Source of the DNA: Bacillota bacterium
GTDB taxonomy: Bacteria; Bacillota; Clostridia; Christensenellales; CAG-138
Assembly: GCA_023435025.1 (NCBI GenBank)
Contig: JAEYSE010000124.1
Location: forward strand, 1 to 37,016
Length of the DNA stretch: 37,016 nucleotides
Direction of reading: 5' to 3'
Within the stretch, counting starts at the first letter, position 1. Each line of letters begins with the position of its first letter. Below the pieces are notes generated by a model. The model worked only from the letters and a program-made list of their open reading frames with translations. It ran no database searches and had not been told where the DNA came from. The position numbers and the translations under genes are program-made. Shown here in pieces: positions 7,468 through 15,581 of the stretch.

Positions 7468-9111
7468 TTGCCCAGGTTCGGCGGCAAAAGGTATACACGG
7501 AATAAGCCTGTCTGGCTGTTTATTGTATTTGGTGCGGCCATCCTTATTGCAACACTGTTCCTGACGGGCGTTTTCACGCTGCCATTGAGCGGCGTTAGCG
7601 CCGGTACGCCTGCACCTTCGCCTGCCGCAACATTAAGTGCGCCTACTCCCACGCAGTCACTCTCCACACCGACTCCCAAATTGACGCCGGAGGCTTCCGC
7701 CACGCCCACGCAGGGCGATGTCCCAACCGGGGCGGGCAGGCCAACAAGCGCGCCCAATACGAGCTATGCGCTCGCGATGGAATTAAAGCCTTCGCACGAC
7801 AGGCTCTACGCCATGTTGCGCGTGGAATATGAAAACGTGACGAAAGATACGCTCTACGAGCTTCCCTTCCACCTGCACCCCAACGCATATCAAAGCGCCT
7901 CCGCTCCGGGTGGGGAGGCCTCCGACGGCTACAAAAACGGATTTGACAAAGGGGACATCATCGTTTCTTCGGTCAGCCTGAACGGTGAGCTTGCTTATTT
8001 TACGGTTTCGGATGATGGCATGCTTTTGACAGTGCCCTTTATCAAGGAGTTGCTACCCGGGGAGCGCGCGGAAGTTGCCATAGAGTTTGTGGTGGATGTG
8101 CCCGAGCGCGACGGCCGTTTCGGCCGCACCGAGCTTGGTTACCAGCTGGGCAACTTCCTGCCCATACTCGCCGTATACCAAGACGGCAAATGGATGACGG
8201 ATGGCTACGCGCCGATCGGCGATCCCTATTACAGCGAGGTAGCGGATTACCGCGTGGCGTTTACCTACCCCGCGGAGTATTCTCTTTACTCCACCGGCTC
8301 TATCACCGGCACGGAGAAAAAAGGCAGCCTCTTGACCAGTTATGTGGCGGCCAAAGACGTGCGCGAATTTGCCTGTATGCTGGGCCTTTCCATGCAGCAG
8401 GTCAAAGAGACGCGGGGGGACGTTGCCATTTACTCCTACGCGCTGAGCGAGGGGAGCGCCAAGCGGGGTGCTGCGATCGCGAAAAATGTACTCGATACGC
8501 TTACCCCCATGCTCGGCAATTATCCATACTCAACCCTGACCGTCGCCCAGGCGGATATGACCTACGCGGGCATGGAGTACCCAAACCTGATGATGGTGCA
8601 GCGGGAACTCTACCTGCCGGGGCAAGAGGTGGCGCTGGAGCTGACAATTACGCATGAGATGATCCACCAGTGGTTTTACGGTATCATAGGTTCAGACCAG
8701 CTTTATGCGCCTTGGCTTGACGAATCGCTCACGAGCTACCTTAGCCTCGTTTATTTTGAGCGCATTGGGAATACGGCAGTATACGAAGCGCTCTCCAGCC
8801 GCTATTTGGTGGAGCGCGCGGCCCTGGGTGGGCAAATAGACGGCACGCTGTCCTCATACGCCACCGAGGACGCATATGTGAATTCCGTCTATTGGCGGGG
8901 CGCCGCCATGTTTGCGGCCTTACGAGAAAAAATCGGCGACGAGGCGTTTTTCAACGGCCTGCGCGCTTATATAGAGAATAACGCATACGGCGTCGCCACC
9001 AAAGCGGAGTTAATCAGTGCATTTGAACAGGCGGCGAATATTGAACTTTCGGAATGGTTCGATACGCGGCTCGCCGCGCCGCCCGAGACGGGTGTGGCCG
9101 ACGCCGCATAA
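7468..9111 (+). CDS. Membrane-anchored M1-family metallopeptidase
   Basis: A 547-residue protein with an N-terminal membrane anchor (about 12-36), a Pro/Thr/Ser-rich linker (about 45-95) and an M1 aminopeptidase-type domain. Zinc ligands are His396 and His400 in HEMIH and Glu419 in WLDES; the HExxH-18-E spacing is exactly that of clan MA gluzincins. GMEYPN (about residue 370) takes the place of the GAMEN exopeptidase motif, and a VYWRGAAMF segment matches the catalytic-Tyr region. It should act outside the cell on peptides. I chose TTG at 7468 because GGGAGGGG (7455-7462) precedes it; frames opening upstream would overlap the previous gene and lack such a site. Only 13 nt separate it from the binding-protein gene. 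Confidence 0.9.
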   Translation: MPRFGGKRYTRNKPVWLFIVFGAAILIATLFLTGVFTLPLSGVSAGTPAPSPAATLSAPTPTQSLSTPTPKLTPEASATPTQGDVPTGAGRPTSAPNTSYALAMELKPSHDRLYAMLRVEYENVTKDTLYELPFHLHPNAYQSASAPGGEASDGYKNGFDKGDIIVSSVSLNGELAYFTVSDDGMLLTVPFIKELLPGERAEVAIEFVVDVPERDGRFGRTELGYQLGNFLPILAVYQDGKWMTDGYAPIGDPYYSEVADYRVAFTYPAEYSLYSTGSITGTEKKGSLLTSYVAAKDVREFACMLGLSMQQVKETRGDVAIYSYALSEGSAKRGAAIAKNVLDTLTPMLGNYPYSTLTVAQADMTYAGMEYPNLMMVQRELYLPGQEVALELTITHEMIHQWFYGIIGSDQLYAPWLDESLTSYLSLVYFERIGNTAVYEALSSRYLVERAALGGQIDGTLSSYATEDAYVNSVYWRGAAMFAALREKIGDEAFFNGLRAYIENNAYGVATKAELISAFEQAANIELSEWFDTRLAAPPETGVADAA

Positions 9112-9153
9112 CATCGGGTGCCTATATTTTTGATGTATAAGTGAGGTCCTTCC

Positions 9154-9405
9154 ATGAGATTGGATAAATACTTAAAAGTATCGCGGCTGATCAAGCGGCG
9201 GACAGTCGCGAACGAAGCCGCTTCTTTGGGTCGCGTACAGATCAACGGCAAAGAAGCGAAGCCCTCTGCGGAAGTCAAAGTGGGGGATGTGCTTTCCCTG
9301 CGCCTGGGGGGCAAAGTCTTTTCAGTGCGCGTGAACTCCATACAGGAGCACGCGCTCAAAGCGGATGCTTCCGATATGTATACCGTGCTGGAGGACGTCC
9401 AATGA
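9154..9405 (+). CDS. rqcP: S4-domain RNA-binding protein, RqcP/YabO-like
   Basis: An 83-residue protein made of one S4 domain: MRLDKYLKVSRLIKRR, a helix with EAASLGRVQINGKEAKPSAEVKVGD, and a beta strand SLRLGGK. It matches the YabO/RqcP family, which in Bacillus works with RqcH in ribosome quality control, stabilising peptidyl-tRNA on obstructed 60S-like 50S subunits for poly-alanine tailing. The assignment is by similarity; related Hsp15-type proteins share the fold. A GTGAGG site precedes the ATG. The last 4 nt overlap the ispDF start, giving likely translational coupling. Confidence 0.9.
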   Translation: MRLDKYLKVSRLIKRRTVANEAASLGRVQINGKEAKPSAEVKVGDVLSLRLGGKVFSVRVNSIQEHALKADASDMYTVLEDVQ

Positions 9406-10577
9406 GGAACCGGAACATTACGGGCATCCTGCTGTGCGCGGGCGATTCCCAGCGCATGGGGTTCCACAAGCTCCTGTACCGCCTTCCCAATGGCAAGACG
9501 CCTATGGACATGAGCCTTGAGGCGCTGGTTAAAGGCGGGGTGAACCGCATCGTCATGGTGGTGAACGACGCAACGCGCGCGCACGCGGAATCACTTTCCC
9601 AGCGGGCAGGCGTACCCGTGACCGTCTGCTGCGGCGGCACGACAAGGCAGGATTCGGTATACCAAGGTTTACTCTCTACCCAGCCGGGCATCGCTGTGAT
9701 CCACGACGCGGCGCGCTGCCTTGCGACCCCCGGCCTCATCCACGCATGCATCGACAGCGTGCGGCTGTATGGAAGCGGCGTCGCCGCTATCCCCGTGCGG
9801 GACACCGTGCTGCATGTGGAGCCGGGAGAGTCCGGAACAATCCATGCCCTCCCCCGCGAGGAACTGCTGCACACGCAAACGCCGCAGGCGTTCGATTGCG
9901 CATCCATACTCGCTGCTTATGAAAAAGCGAAGGTGGAAGGGTTTGCCGCCACCGACGACAGTACCCTTTATGCACATGCCGGACATACCGTGCACTTCGT
10001 GAACGGCTCCATCAACAACCGCAAGCTGACCACGCCCGAGGACCTAGTTTGGCTGGAAGAGCATTTGTGCGCTGCCGCTGCTGGCCTTGGCGCGCAGGCG
10101 GGCCTGCGGGTGGGTTGCGGAGAGGACGTGCACCTGCTGGTGGAGAACCGCTCGCTGATACTGGGCGGCGTGGATATCCCGTTTGAAAAGGGGCTGTTGG
10201 GCCATTCCGACGCGGACGTATTGACCCATGCGCTGATGGACGCTCTTTTAGGCGCGGCGGGCATGGGGGATATCGGCGTACAGTTCCCGGACAGCGACCC
10301 GAAGTACAAGGGCATTTCCAGCCTCACTCTTTTGATGCGCGTATCAGACCGCCTGCACGCCGCAGGCTACGGCGTAAGAAACGTGGACGTTACGGTTGTG
10401 GCCGAGCGCCCCAAGCTGACGCCGCACTTCCCCGCCATGCGGGAACTACTGGCTGCGGCATTGAAGCTACCGCCCGACCGTATCGGGCTCAAGGCAACGA
10501 CGACCGAAGGGGCGGGCCCGGAAGGGCGCGGCGAGTGCATCCGCGCCAACGCCGTGGCTCTGCTGTATTCGCTGTAA
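9402..10577 (+). CDS. ispDF: Bifunctional IspD/IspF (MEP isoprenoid pathway)
   Basis: A 391-residue fusion of two MEP-pathway enzymes. Residues 1 to about 225 are IspD (CTP transfer to 2-C-methylerythritol 4-phosphate), with the nucleotide-binding LLCAGDSQRMG, the VIHDAARC segment and TDDSTLYA. Residues about 232-391 are IspF, forming the cyclodiphosphate, with GEDVH and HSDADV metal ligands, FPDSDPKYKG, and the C-terminal KATTTEGAGPEGRGE. The IspF metal box reads GEDVH where GxDVH is typical, so the Asp-x-His pair is preserved. Fused enzymes occur in several bacterial groups, and IspE is not nearby. It overlaps the S4 gene by 4 nt. Confidence 0.96.
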   Translation: MRNRNITGILLCAGDSQRMGFHKLLYRLPNGKTPMDMSLEALVKGGVNRIVMVVNDATRAHAESLSQRAGVPVTVCCGGTTRQDSVYQGLLSTQPGIAVIHDAARCLATPGLIHACIDSVRLYGSGVAAIPVRDTVLHVEPGESGTIHALPREELLHTQTPQAFDCASILAAYEKAKVEGFAATDDSTLYAHAGHTVHFVNGSINNRKLTTPEDLVWLEEHLCAAAAGLGAQAGLRVGCGEDVHLLVENRSLILGGVDIPFEKGLLGHSDADVLTHALMDALLGAAGMGDIGVQFPDSDPKYKGISSLTLLMRVSDRLHAAGYGVRNVDVTVVAERPKLTPHFPAMRELLAAALKLPPDRIGLKATTTEGAGPEGRGECIRANAVALLYSL

Positions 10578-10641
10578 AATTACCGATGAAAAACAAACAG
10601 AACTAAAGGCAACCACCGCAACGTAATACAGGAGGGCCTAT

Positions 10642-11646
10642 ATGGATTATCGCGCAGACGAACACCGGTATGATACCATGCTGTACCGCCGCACAGGCAA
10701 CAGCGGGCTGAAGCTGCCCGCAATCTCCCTGGGCATCTGGCACAATTTCGGCGCTGGGGCAAGCTATGAGACATGCCGGGACATTCTCTGCGGCGCGTTC
10801 GACCACGGCGTCACGCACATTGATGCGGCAAACAATTATGGCCCGCCGCCAGGCTCCGCAGAAGAAATGCTGGGCCGCGTATTGAAGCGGGAGCTTGCCT
10901 CCCACCGGGACGAGCTCATCATTTCTACCAAGGCAGGTTACCATATGTGGCCGGGGCCGTACGGGGAATGGGGCTCTAAGAAGTATTTGCTTTCGAGCCT
11001 GGACCAGAGCCTCAAGCGCCTGCAGCTGGACTATGTGGATATCTTCTACCACCACCGTCCCGACCCGGAAACGCCGGTGGAGGAAAGCATGGAGGCATTA
11101 AGCCAAGCCGTGCGCTCCGGCAAGGCGCTCTATGTGGGCATTTCCAACTACTCTGCGGAGCAGACAAGAAGGGCATACGATATCCTGCAAAGTATGGGCG
11201 TACAGCTTTTGATCAGCCAGCCGCGCTACTCCATGCTTGCGCGGGAATTTGAACATGGCCCGCAGCAGGCGCTGCTGGAAAAGGGCGTGGGGGCTATCGC
11301 CTTCAGCCCGCTTGCAAAAGGCGTGCTGACCTCGCGCTATTTTGAAGGGATTCCCGCCGATTCCCGCGCGGGAGGGCCAAGCGTGTTTTTGACGCCGGAA
11401 GCGGCAACAGAGCAGGTGGACTTAAGCAGGCGGCTTGACGGTATTGCGCGGCAGCGCGGGCAGACGTTGGCGCAGATGGCGCTCGCATGGGTGTTACATA
11501 ACCCCGCGATTACCTCTGTATGCGTGGGGGCAAGCAGGCTTTCGCAGTTGCTGGAAAACCTGGGGGCGCTCAACAATCTGACGTTTACAGAAGAGGAGCT
11601 TGCGCAAATCGAGGCCATATTGCAGGATGTGGCCACGGAACGATAA
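10642..11646 (+). CDS. Aldo/keto reductase (YghZ-like)
   Basis: NAD(P)H-dependent oxidoreductase of 334 residues with a TIM-barrel fold. The catalytic tetrad is visible: Asp61 and Tyr66 in HIDAANNYG, Lys97 in ISTKAGY, and His137/138 in FYHHRPD. The insertion NNYGPPPGSAEE and the sequence MWPGPYGEWGSKKYLLSSLDQSL match the YghZ / Kv-beta-like branch, whose E. coli member reduces L-glyceraldehyde 3-phosphate. The real substrate here is unknown. The ATG has a GGAGGG site 5 nt upstream, and a strong terminator follows the stop. Confidence 0.94.
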   Translation: MDYRADEHRYDTMLYRRTGNSGLKLPAISLGIWHNFGAGASYETCRDILCGAFDHGVTHIDAANNYGPPPGSAEEMLGRVLKRELASHRDELIISTKAGYHMWPGPYGEWGSKKYLLSSLDQSLKRLQLDYVDIFYHHRPDPETPVEESMEALSQAVRSGKALYVGISNYSAEQTRRAYDILQSMGVQLLISQPRYSMLAREFEHGPQQALLEKGVGAIAFSPLAKGVLTSRYFEGIPADSRAGGPSVFLTPEAATEQVDLSRRLDGIARQRGQTLAQMALAWVLHNPAITSVCVGASRLSQLLENLGALNNLTFTEEELAQIEAILQDVATER

Positions 11647-11659
11647 AAATCAAACGACA

Positions 11660-11683
11660 AAAGCGCGGATATCCGCGCTTTTT
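11660..11683 (+). terminator. Rho-independent terminator after the aldo/keto reductase gene
   Basis: A near-perfect palindrome, AAAGCGCGGATATCCGCGCTTTTT, begins 14 nt after the stop codon and ends in a T-run. It isolates the upstream operon from the promoter that starts at 11691. Confidence 0.85.
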
Positions 11684-11690
11684 GCATTCA

Positions 11691-11719
11691 TTGACAATTG
11701 ACGAGTATTTGCATATAAT
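11691..11719 (+). promoter_or_regulatory. Consensus sigma-A promoter
   Basis: A perfect TTGACA (11691-11696) and a perfect TATAAT (11714-11719) are separated by 17 nt. It is the strongest promoter visible in the window and drives the DUF6530-like gene at 11764. Confidence 0.9.
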
Positions 11720-11720
11720 A

Positions 11721-11743
11721 TTAGTAGATTAGTAATTTACTAA
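11721..11743. promoter_or_regulatory. Putative operator at the transcription start
   Basis: Just after the -10 box, TTAGTA occurs at 11721-11726 and again at 11729-11734. The second copy forms an inverted repeat with TACTAA (11738-11743) across a 3-nt spacer. The position over the start of transcription suits a repressor site. The regulator is unknown. Confidence 0.5.
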
Positions 11744-11763
11744 ATAAAAGAGGGGATGATCCT

Positions 11764-12252
11764 ATGAAGATACCGACCCAGCTCAAGCACAAGCCCGTGA
11801 TCGTGAGCGAAAATTATGAGAACGTAGACGGCCGCGCGGCCTATTCCTCCGAGGCAAAAGGGCTTTCCCTGGGCCTTGCACAGTGGAACGAGCGCGGGCG
11901 GGTGGATGCCTCCGCCAAGGTGTGGCGCTACACGGGCGAAAAATGGTCTCGCCAGAGCGAGGAGCTTCCGTTGCACCGCGTGCTGGATCTTGCCATACTG
12001 GTGGCGCGAAGCGCGCAGTACTTCAGGGAGGAAAGCTACCGGCACAAAAAGCTCTACGACCCGGAACGCCCGCAGATCGACCGCATTGGTTTACAGGGGG
12101 ACGCCATGACGGTATCCGTCTGCACGGACAACGAGCATATCGACGAGGACATTGAGCTACTCTACAACGCCCTCGCCAAGGACGGCGAGCTCTTGGGCGA
12201 ACGCTTCCAGACGCTCGCGCGGATCTTGGGCGAGATGGGCTATCACGGGTAA
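11764..12252 (+). CDS. Conserved protein of unknown function, DUF6530-like
   Basis: A 162-residue soluble protein without signal peptide or membrane segment. I recognise the pattern of a Bacillota family I believe is DUF6530: a start KIPTQLKHKPVIVSENYENVDGR, then SLGLAQWNERG, KVWRYTGEKWSRQSEELPLHRVLDLAIL, and an acidic C-terminal half with TDNEHIDEDIELL. No function is known to me and I see no catalytic motif. It stands alone between two terminators, behind a consensus promoter with a possible operator, so it is probably expressed strongly but under control. The ATG follows GAGGGGATGA. Confidence 0.8.
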   Translation: MKIPTQLKHKPVIVSENYENVDGRAAYSSEAKGLSLGLAQWNERGRVDASAKVWRYTGEKWSRQSEELPLHRVLDLAILVARSAQYFREESYRHKKLYDPERPQIDRIGLQGDAMTVSVCTDNEHIDEDIELLYNALAKDGELLGERFQTLARILGEMGYHG

Positions 12253-12266
12253 GCGATAAGGAATAT

Positions 12267-12295
12267 AAAAAAAGGCAGCCTAGCTGTCTTTTTTT
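12267..12295. terminator. Bidirectional terminator
   Basis: An A-run (12267-12273), a GGCAGC/GCTGTC stem with a 3-nt loop, and a T-run (12289-12295). It can stop the plus-strand gene ending at 12252 and the minus-strand gene ending at 12356. Confidence 0.8.
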
Positions 12296-12355
12296 ATACC
12301 AAAAGATGTAAAATTACAAAATTCGTTTGCGCCCACCGAGTCCTACAATTGACAG

Positions 12356-12721
12356 CTATGATGCTATCCTCTCAATTTTTATATCCTTGCAACATATTTC
12401 AAGATATAAAGGAAACATATTTATTTTGCATATCCATAAGCGATTATCTCCTTCTCTTGTTTCGTTTATCTTTACATCTTGCATAAAATACGGCATTTGA
12501 GATTGCGTCATATCTTTTATCGGCATATCTTTTGTATATTCCTTAACGTGATCAAAGATTGTTTTATAGCAGCCCGTAAAATTGTAACAAACGCGGCCTC
12601 CTTCTGAATCATCGTAAATAATTCGTACTTCATCTGCAAAATGATTGCATTCCATCTCTTTCACTAACATGTCCCAATAATCATATTCGTCAATTATTCT
12701 TTGCATTTCACTAACTGTCAC
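12356..12721 (-). CDS. AT-rich orphan gene, unknown function
   Basis: A 121-residue, acidic, Cys- and aromatic-rich protein (MTVSEMQRIIDEYDYWDML...CNHFADEV...YDDSEGGRVCYNFTGCYKTIFDHV...). I do not recognise the family. Its size, acidity and general look recall cytosolic immunity-type proteins of polymorphic toxin systems, but no toxin gene is adjacent, so this is only a guess. Base composition is clearly more AT-rich than its neighbours, which suggests horizontal acquisition. The start is GTG, chosen because AGGAGG lies 8 nt upstream; there is no equally good alternative. The terminator at 12267-12295 serves its 3' end. Confidence 0.7.
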   Translation of the reverse strand: MTVSEMQRIIDEYDYWDMLVKEMECNHFADEVRIIYDDSEGGRVCYNFTGCYKTIFDHVKEYTKDMPIKDMTQSQMPYFMQDVKINETREGDNRLWICKINMFPLYLEICCKDIKIERIAS

Positions 12722-12911
12722 CTGTTCATCCTCCTAATCAAGCAAAATGCGTCTGTCAGAACTTAATGGGAGTTTCCAGCTTCATCATAAAATGCTTATG
12801 TGAATATGGTGTACCCAAAACTGATAAATGTTTTGTACACTATCTTCTAAAGCATCACTTTTTGTAATGTCACAATAAATACGATGGAGGCTGCGCCCCT
12901 AAGCTCTTACA

Positions 12912-14108
12912 TCACGTCAACTTGTATCCCGCATCCTCTAGCGTGCTCAAAATTTCAAACACGTGCCGCCTGTCACGGGTTTCAAGCTCAAGCTCCACAG
13001 CGCTTTCGGTCACGTTCATATCCGCAGCCATGCGGTCGTGCTGGATGGCGACGATGTTCGCACCCGTGGTCGAGATAATGGAAAGTAGTTTTACAAGCTG
13101 CCCCGGTTTATCCGAAATCGTGGTGCGGATAAGCGTCTTGCGCCCGGTGCGGATAAGGCCCTTGTCTATGATGCGGGCGACCATGGTGACATCGATATTG
13201 CCGCCGGAAAGCAGCGCCACGGTGGGGCGATCGCATAAGAGCTGTACCTTTCCCGCAAGCATAGCCGCGACGCCCGCCGCGCCCGCGCCTTCGCTGACGA
13301 TTTTGCATTTTTCCAGAAGGTAGAGGATCGATCGAGCAATATCGTCCTCGTCCACTGTGACGATATCATACAAATAATCCCGGCAAAGCGAGTAGGTGAC
13401 GTCTCCGGGGGTTTTAACGGCGATGCCGTCCGCTATGGTGTTAGAGGATGCCAATGTCACGATGCGCCCCGCGTCCACGGAGGCCCGCATGGAAGCGGCG
13501 TTCTTGGCCTCCACACCGATGACGCGCACGGTGGGGTCAAGTTCCTTTGCCGCAATGGCTATGCCCGCGGCCAAGCCGCCGCCGCCCAACGGCACGAGTA
13601 TCTGCCCGGCTTTGGGAAGGTCCTGCAGGATTTCAAGGGCCAGCGTACCTTGCCCTACGATAACCCGCTCATCGTTGAATGGGTGAATGAATGTGGCGCC
13701 TGTCTCCTCCACCAGTTGGAGCGCGTGGCTGCAGGCGTCATCGTAGGTGCTGCCGAAAAGCACCACCTTTGCGCCGTATTGCTCGGTAGCGGTGATTTTT
13801 GAAAGCGGCGCGCCTGTTGGCATGACGATGGTGCAATTAAGCCCCAGCGCGTTTGCCGCGCGGGCAACGCCCTGCGCATGGTTGCCCGCGGATGCGGCGA
13901 GCACGCCCGCCTGCTTTTGTTCCTCCGTCAGTTGCAGCATGCAGTTGAATGCGCCGCGCAGCTTGAACGCGCCGGTATATTGCAGGTTCTCAAGCTTAAT
14001 ATGAAGTTCCCCGCCCAGCGGCAGCGCCACCTGCGCAATGTCTGTCCGGCGAATATAGGGCAAAATGCGTTCGTGCGCCAGACGAACGTCATGGAGCGTG
14101 ATGGGCAT
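12912..14108 (-). CDS. ilvA: Threonine dehydratase with ACT domain
   Basis: PLP-dependent threonine ammonia-lyase converting threonine to 2-oxobutanoate and ammonia. In the 398-residue protein the Schiff-base Lys49 lies in GAFKLRGAF. The phosphate-binding Gly loop GGGGLAAG is near residue 175, and the conserved ASAGNHAQGVA segment near 90-100. The C-terminal about 75 residues form a single ACT domain (IRTTISDKPGQL...IVAIQHDR). The single ACT and the length fit the shorter type found in Bacillota; whether it serves isoleucine synthesis or threonine catabolism cannot be told here. No other ilv genes are nearby. It is transcribed away from the ytrA-like gene. Confidence 0.95.
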   Translation of the reverse strand: MPITLHDVRLAHERILPYIRRTDIAQVALPLGGELHIKLENLQYTGAFKLRGAFNCMLQLTEEQKQAGVLAASAGNHAQGVARAANALGLNCTIVMPTGAPLSKITATEQYGAKVVLFGSTYDDACSHALQLVEETGATFIHPFNDERVIVGQGTLALEILQDLPKAGQILVPLGGGGLAAGIAIAAKELDPTVRVIGVEAKNAASMRASVDAGRIVTLASSNTIADGIAVKTPGDVTYSLCRDYLYDIVTVDEDDIARSILYLLEKCKIVSEGAGAAGVAAMLAGKVQLLCDRPTVALLSGGNIDVTMVARIIDKGLIRTGRKTLIRTTISDKPGQLVKLLSIISTTGANIVAIQHDRMAADMNVTESAVELELETRDRRHVFEILSTLEDAGYKLT

Positions 14109-14252
14109 AACCTACCCTCCGATTTTTTAGACTGTACCTGTATCATACCGCGCAGCCCGGTATGCACGCAAGCGTGCGGACAGCTTCCCAGCGCTCAGCG
14201 GAACGAATATATCATGTACGCCCCATACCTCGAAATATTTTGAAAAAAACTA

Positions 14253-14291
14253 TTGACCAAAAGTCTATATTGTGTATAATGTACATATACA
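14253..14291 (+). promoter_or_regulatory. Promoter with overlapping operator for the YtrA-like regulator
   Basis: TTGACC (14253-14258) and TATAAT (14275-14280) are separated by 16 nt. The -10 box lies inside the inverted repeat TGTATA-N7-TATACA (14273-14291, if the base at 14272 is left outside). A site at this place would let the GntR-type regulator repress its own operon, as YtrA does in Bacillus. Confidence 0.65.
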
Positions 14292-14307
14292 ATTTTAAGA
14301 GGGCAAC

Positions 14308-14688
14308 ATGCGCATATTGATCAGCAACACGGGCGAAACGCCCATATATGAGCAAATCGCATCCCAAATCAAGGCGGCGATACTTTCGCAGGAACTGCTG
14401 CCGGGGGATGCTTTGCCTTCCATGCGCCTGCTCGCAAAGGAATTGCGCATCAGCGTCATCACCACCAAACGCGCGTATGAGGAGCTGGAACGGGAAGGTT
14501 TCATCATTTCCATGACAGGAAAGGGAAGCTTTGTTGCAGAAAGCAACGCGCAGTTGATGCGCGAAGAGCTTTTGCGGCGTCTGGAACAGGGCATGAGCGC
14601 GCTCATGCCGCTTGCACGGCAATGCTCACTAACGTTAAACGAATTGCAGGAAATGCTTGCGCTTTTATATTACTCCGACAGTGAATAG
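14308..14688 (+). CDS. GntR-family regulator, YtrA subfamily
   Basis: A 126-residue transcription factor. The N-terminal 70 residues are a GntR winged helix-turn-helix (PIYEQIASQIKAAILSQELLPGDALPSMRLLAKELRISVITTKRAYEELEREGFI), followed by only a short helical tail, the layout of the YtrA subfamily. These proteins usually repress an adjacent ABC transporter operon and respond to cell-envelope stress or antibiotics. Here the ATPase and permease genes lie 44 nt downstream on the same strand, as expected. A -10 box embedded in an inverted repeat upstream suggests autorepression. Confidence 0.92.
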   Translation: MRILISNTGETPIYEQIASQIKAAILSQELLPGDALPSMRLLAKELRISVITTKRAYEELEREGFIISMTGKGSFVAESNAQLMREELLRRLEQGMSALMPLARQCSLTLNELQEMLALLYYSDSE

Positions 14689-14732
14689 TCGGATAAAATA
14701 GTTGCTGCCGAAGTAATCTGAGGAGGGCCTAC

Positions 14733-15581
14733 ATGCAAACGATACTGGAAATTGAAGGGTTAAGTAAGCGCTACAAGGATTTTTCTTTGGAGAACGTCTC
14801 ATTCTCGTTGCCTGCAGGCTGTATCATGGGGTTTATCGGCGAGAACGGGGCTGGAAAATCCACCACAATCAAGTTGATACTGGGGCTCATCCAAAAGGAT
14901 GCGGGCAATGTGCGCATGTTCGGCCGGGAAAATTATCTGGAGAACAAGGATGTGTTTGAACAGATCGGCGTGGTGCTGGATGAAACGGGACTCCACGACA
15001 CCCTGACCGCCCGCGACTGCGGCGCCATATTTTCCCGCATGTACCGCACCTGGAAGCCTCAAGTATTCCTGGACTATTGCGCGCGTTTTTCGCTGCCCGA
15101 AAAGAAGCAGCTCAAAGAATTTTCCAGCGGCATGAAGCGTAAGCTTTCCATCGCCGCGGCGCTTTCACATGATAGCCGCCTGCTGCTTCTTGATGAGGCG
15201 ACAAGCGGACTGGACCCCATCGTGCGCGACGAGCTCTTAGATGTGTTTCTGGAGTTCATACAGGACGAAAGGCGCTCTATTTTGCTTTCCTCGCACATAC
15301 TGAGCGACTTGGAGAAAGCGTGCGATTATATCTCGTTTTTGCACAAGGGGCGTCTGCTGTTTTGTGAGCAGAAGGATGTGCTGCTGGAACGTTACTGCGT
15401 GTTAAAGTGTGCCGAAGGGGACTTAGGCCGCATCGACCCCGCGCGCATACACGGCATACGGCGCAACAAGTTCGGCGTGGAAGCGCTTGTGGAGCGGGAA
15501 AACATCCCGAAAGGTTTCTTAACCAACGTTGCGGGGATAGAAGATATTATGCTGTTTTTATCCAGGGGGGAAAAGCAATGA
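14733..15581 (+). CDS. ABC transporter ATP-binding protein
   Basis: A 282-residue nucleotide-binding subunit. Walker A GENGAGKST is at residues 36-44, signature FSSGMKRKL near 130, Walker B LLLLDEATSGLDP near 150, and an H-loop in LLSSHIL near 190. The C-terminal extension of about 70 residues fits ABC-2 exporter ATPases of the YtrB/BcrA type. A GGAGGG site precedes the ATG, and the stop overlaps the permease start (ATGA). Substrate unknown; the YtrA-type regulator suggests an envelope-stress or peptide-antibiotic role. Confidence 0.95.
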   Translation: MQTILEIEGLSKRYKDFSLENVSFSLPAGCIMGFIGENGAGKSTTIKLILGLIQKDAGNVRMFGRENYLENKDVFEQIGVVLDETGLHDTLTARDCGAIFSRMYRTWKPQVFLDYCARFSLPEKKQLKEFSSGMKRKLSIAAALSHDSRLLLLDEATSGLDPIVRDELLDVFLEFIQDERRSILLSSHILSDLEKACDYISFLHKGRLLFCEQKDVLLERYCVLKCAEGDLGRIDPARIHGIRRNKFGVEALVERENIPKGFLTNVAGIEDIMLFLSRGEKQ

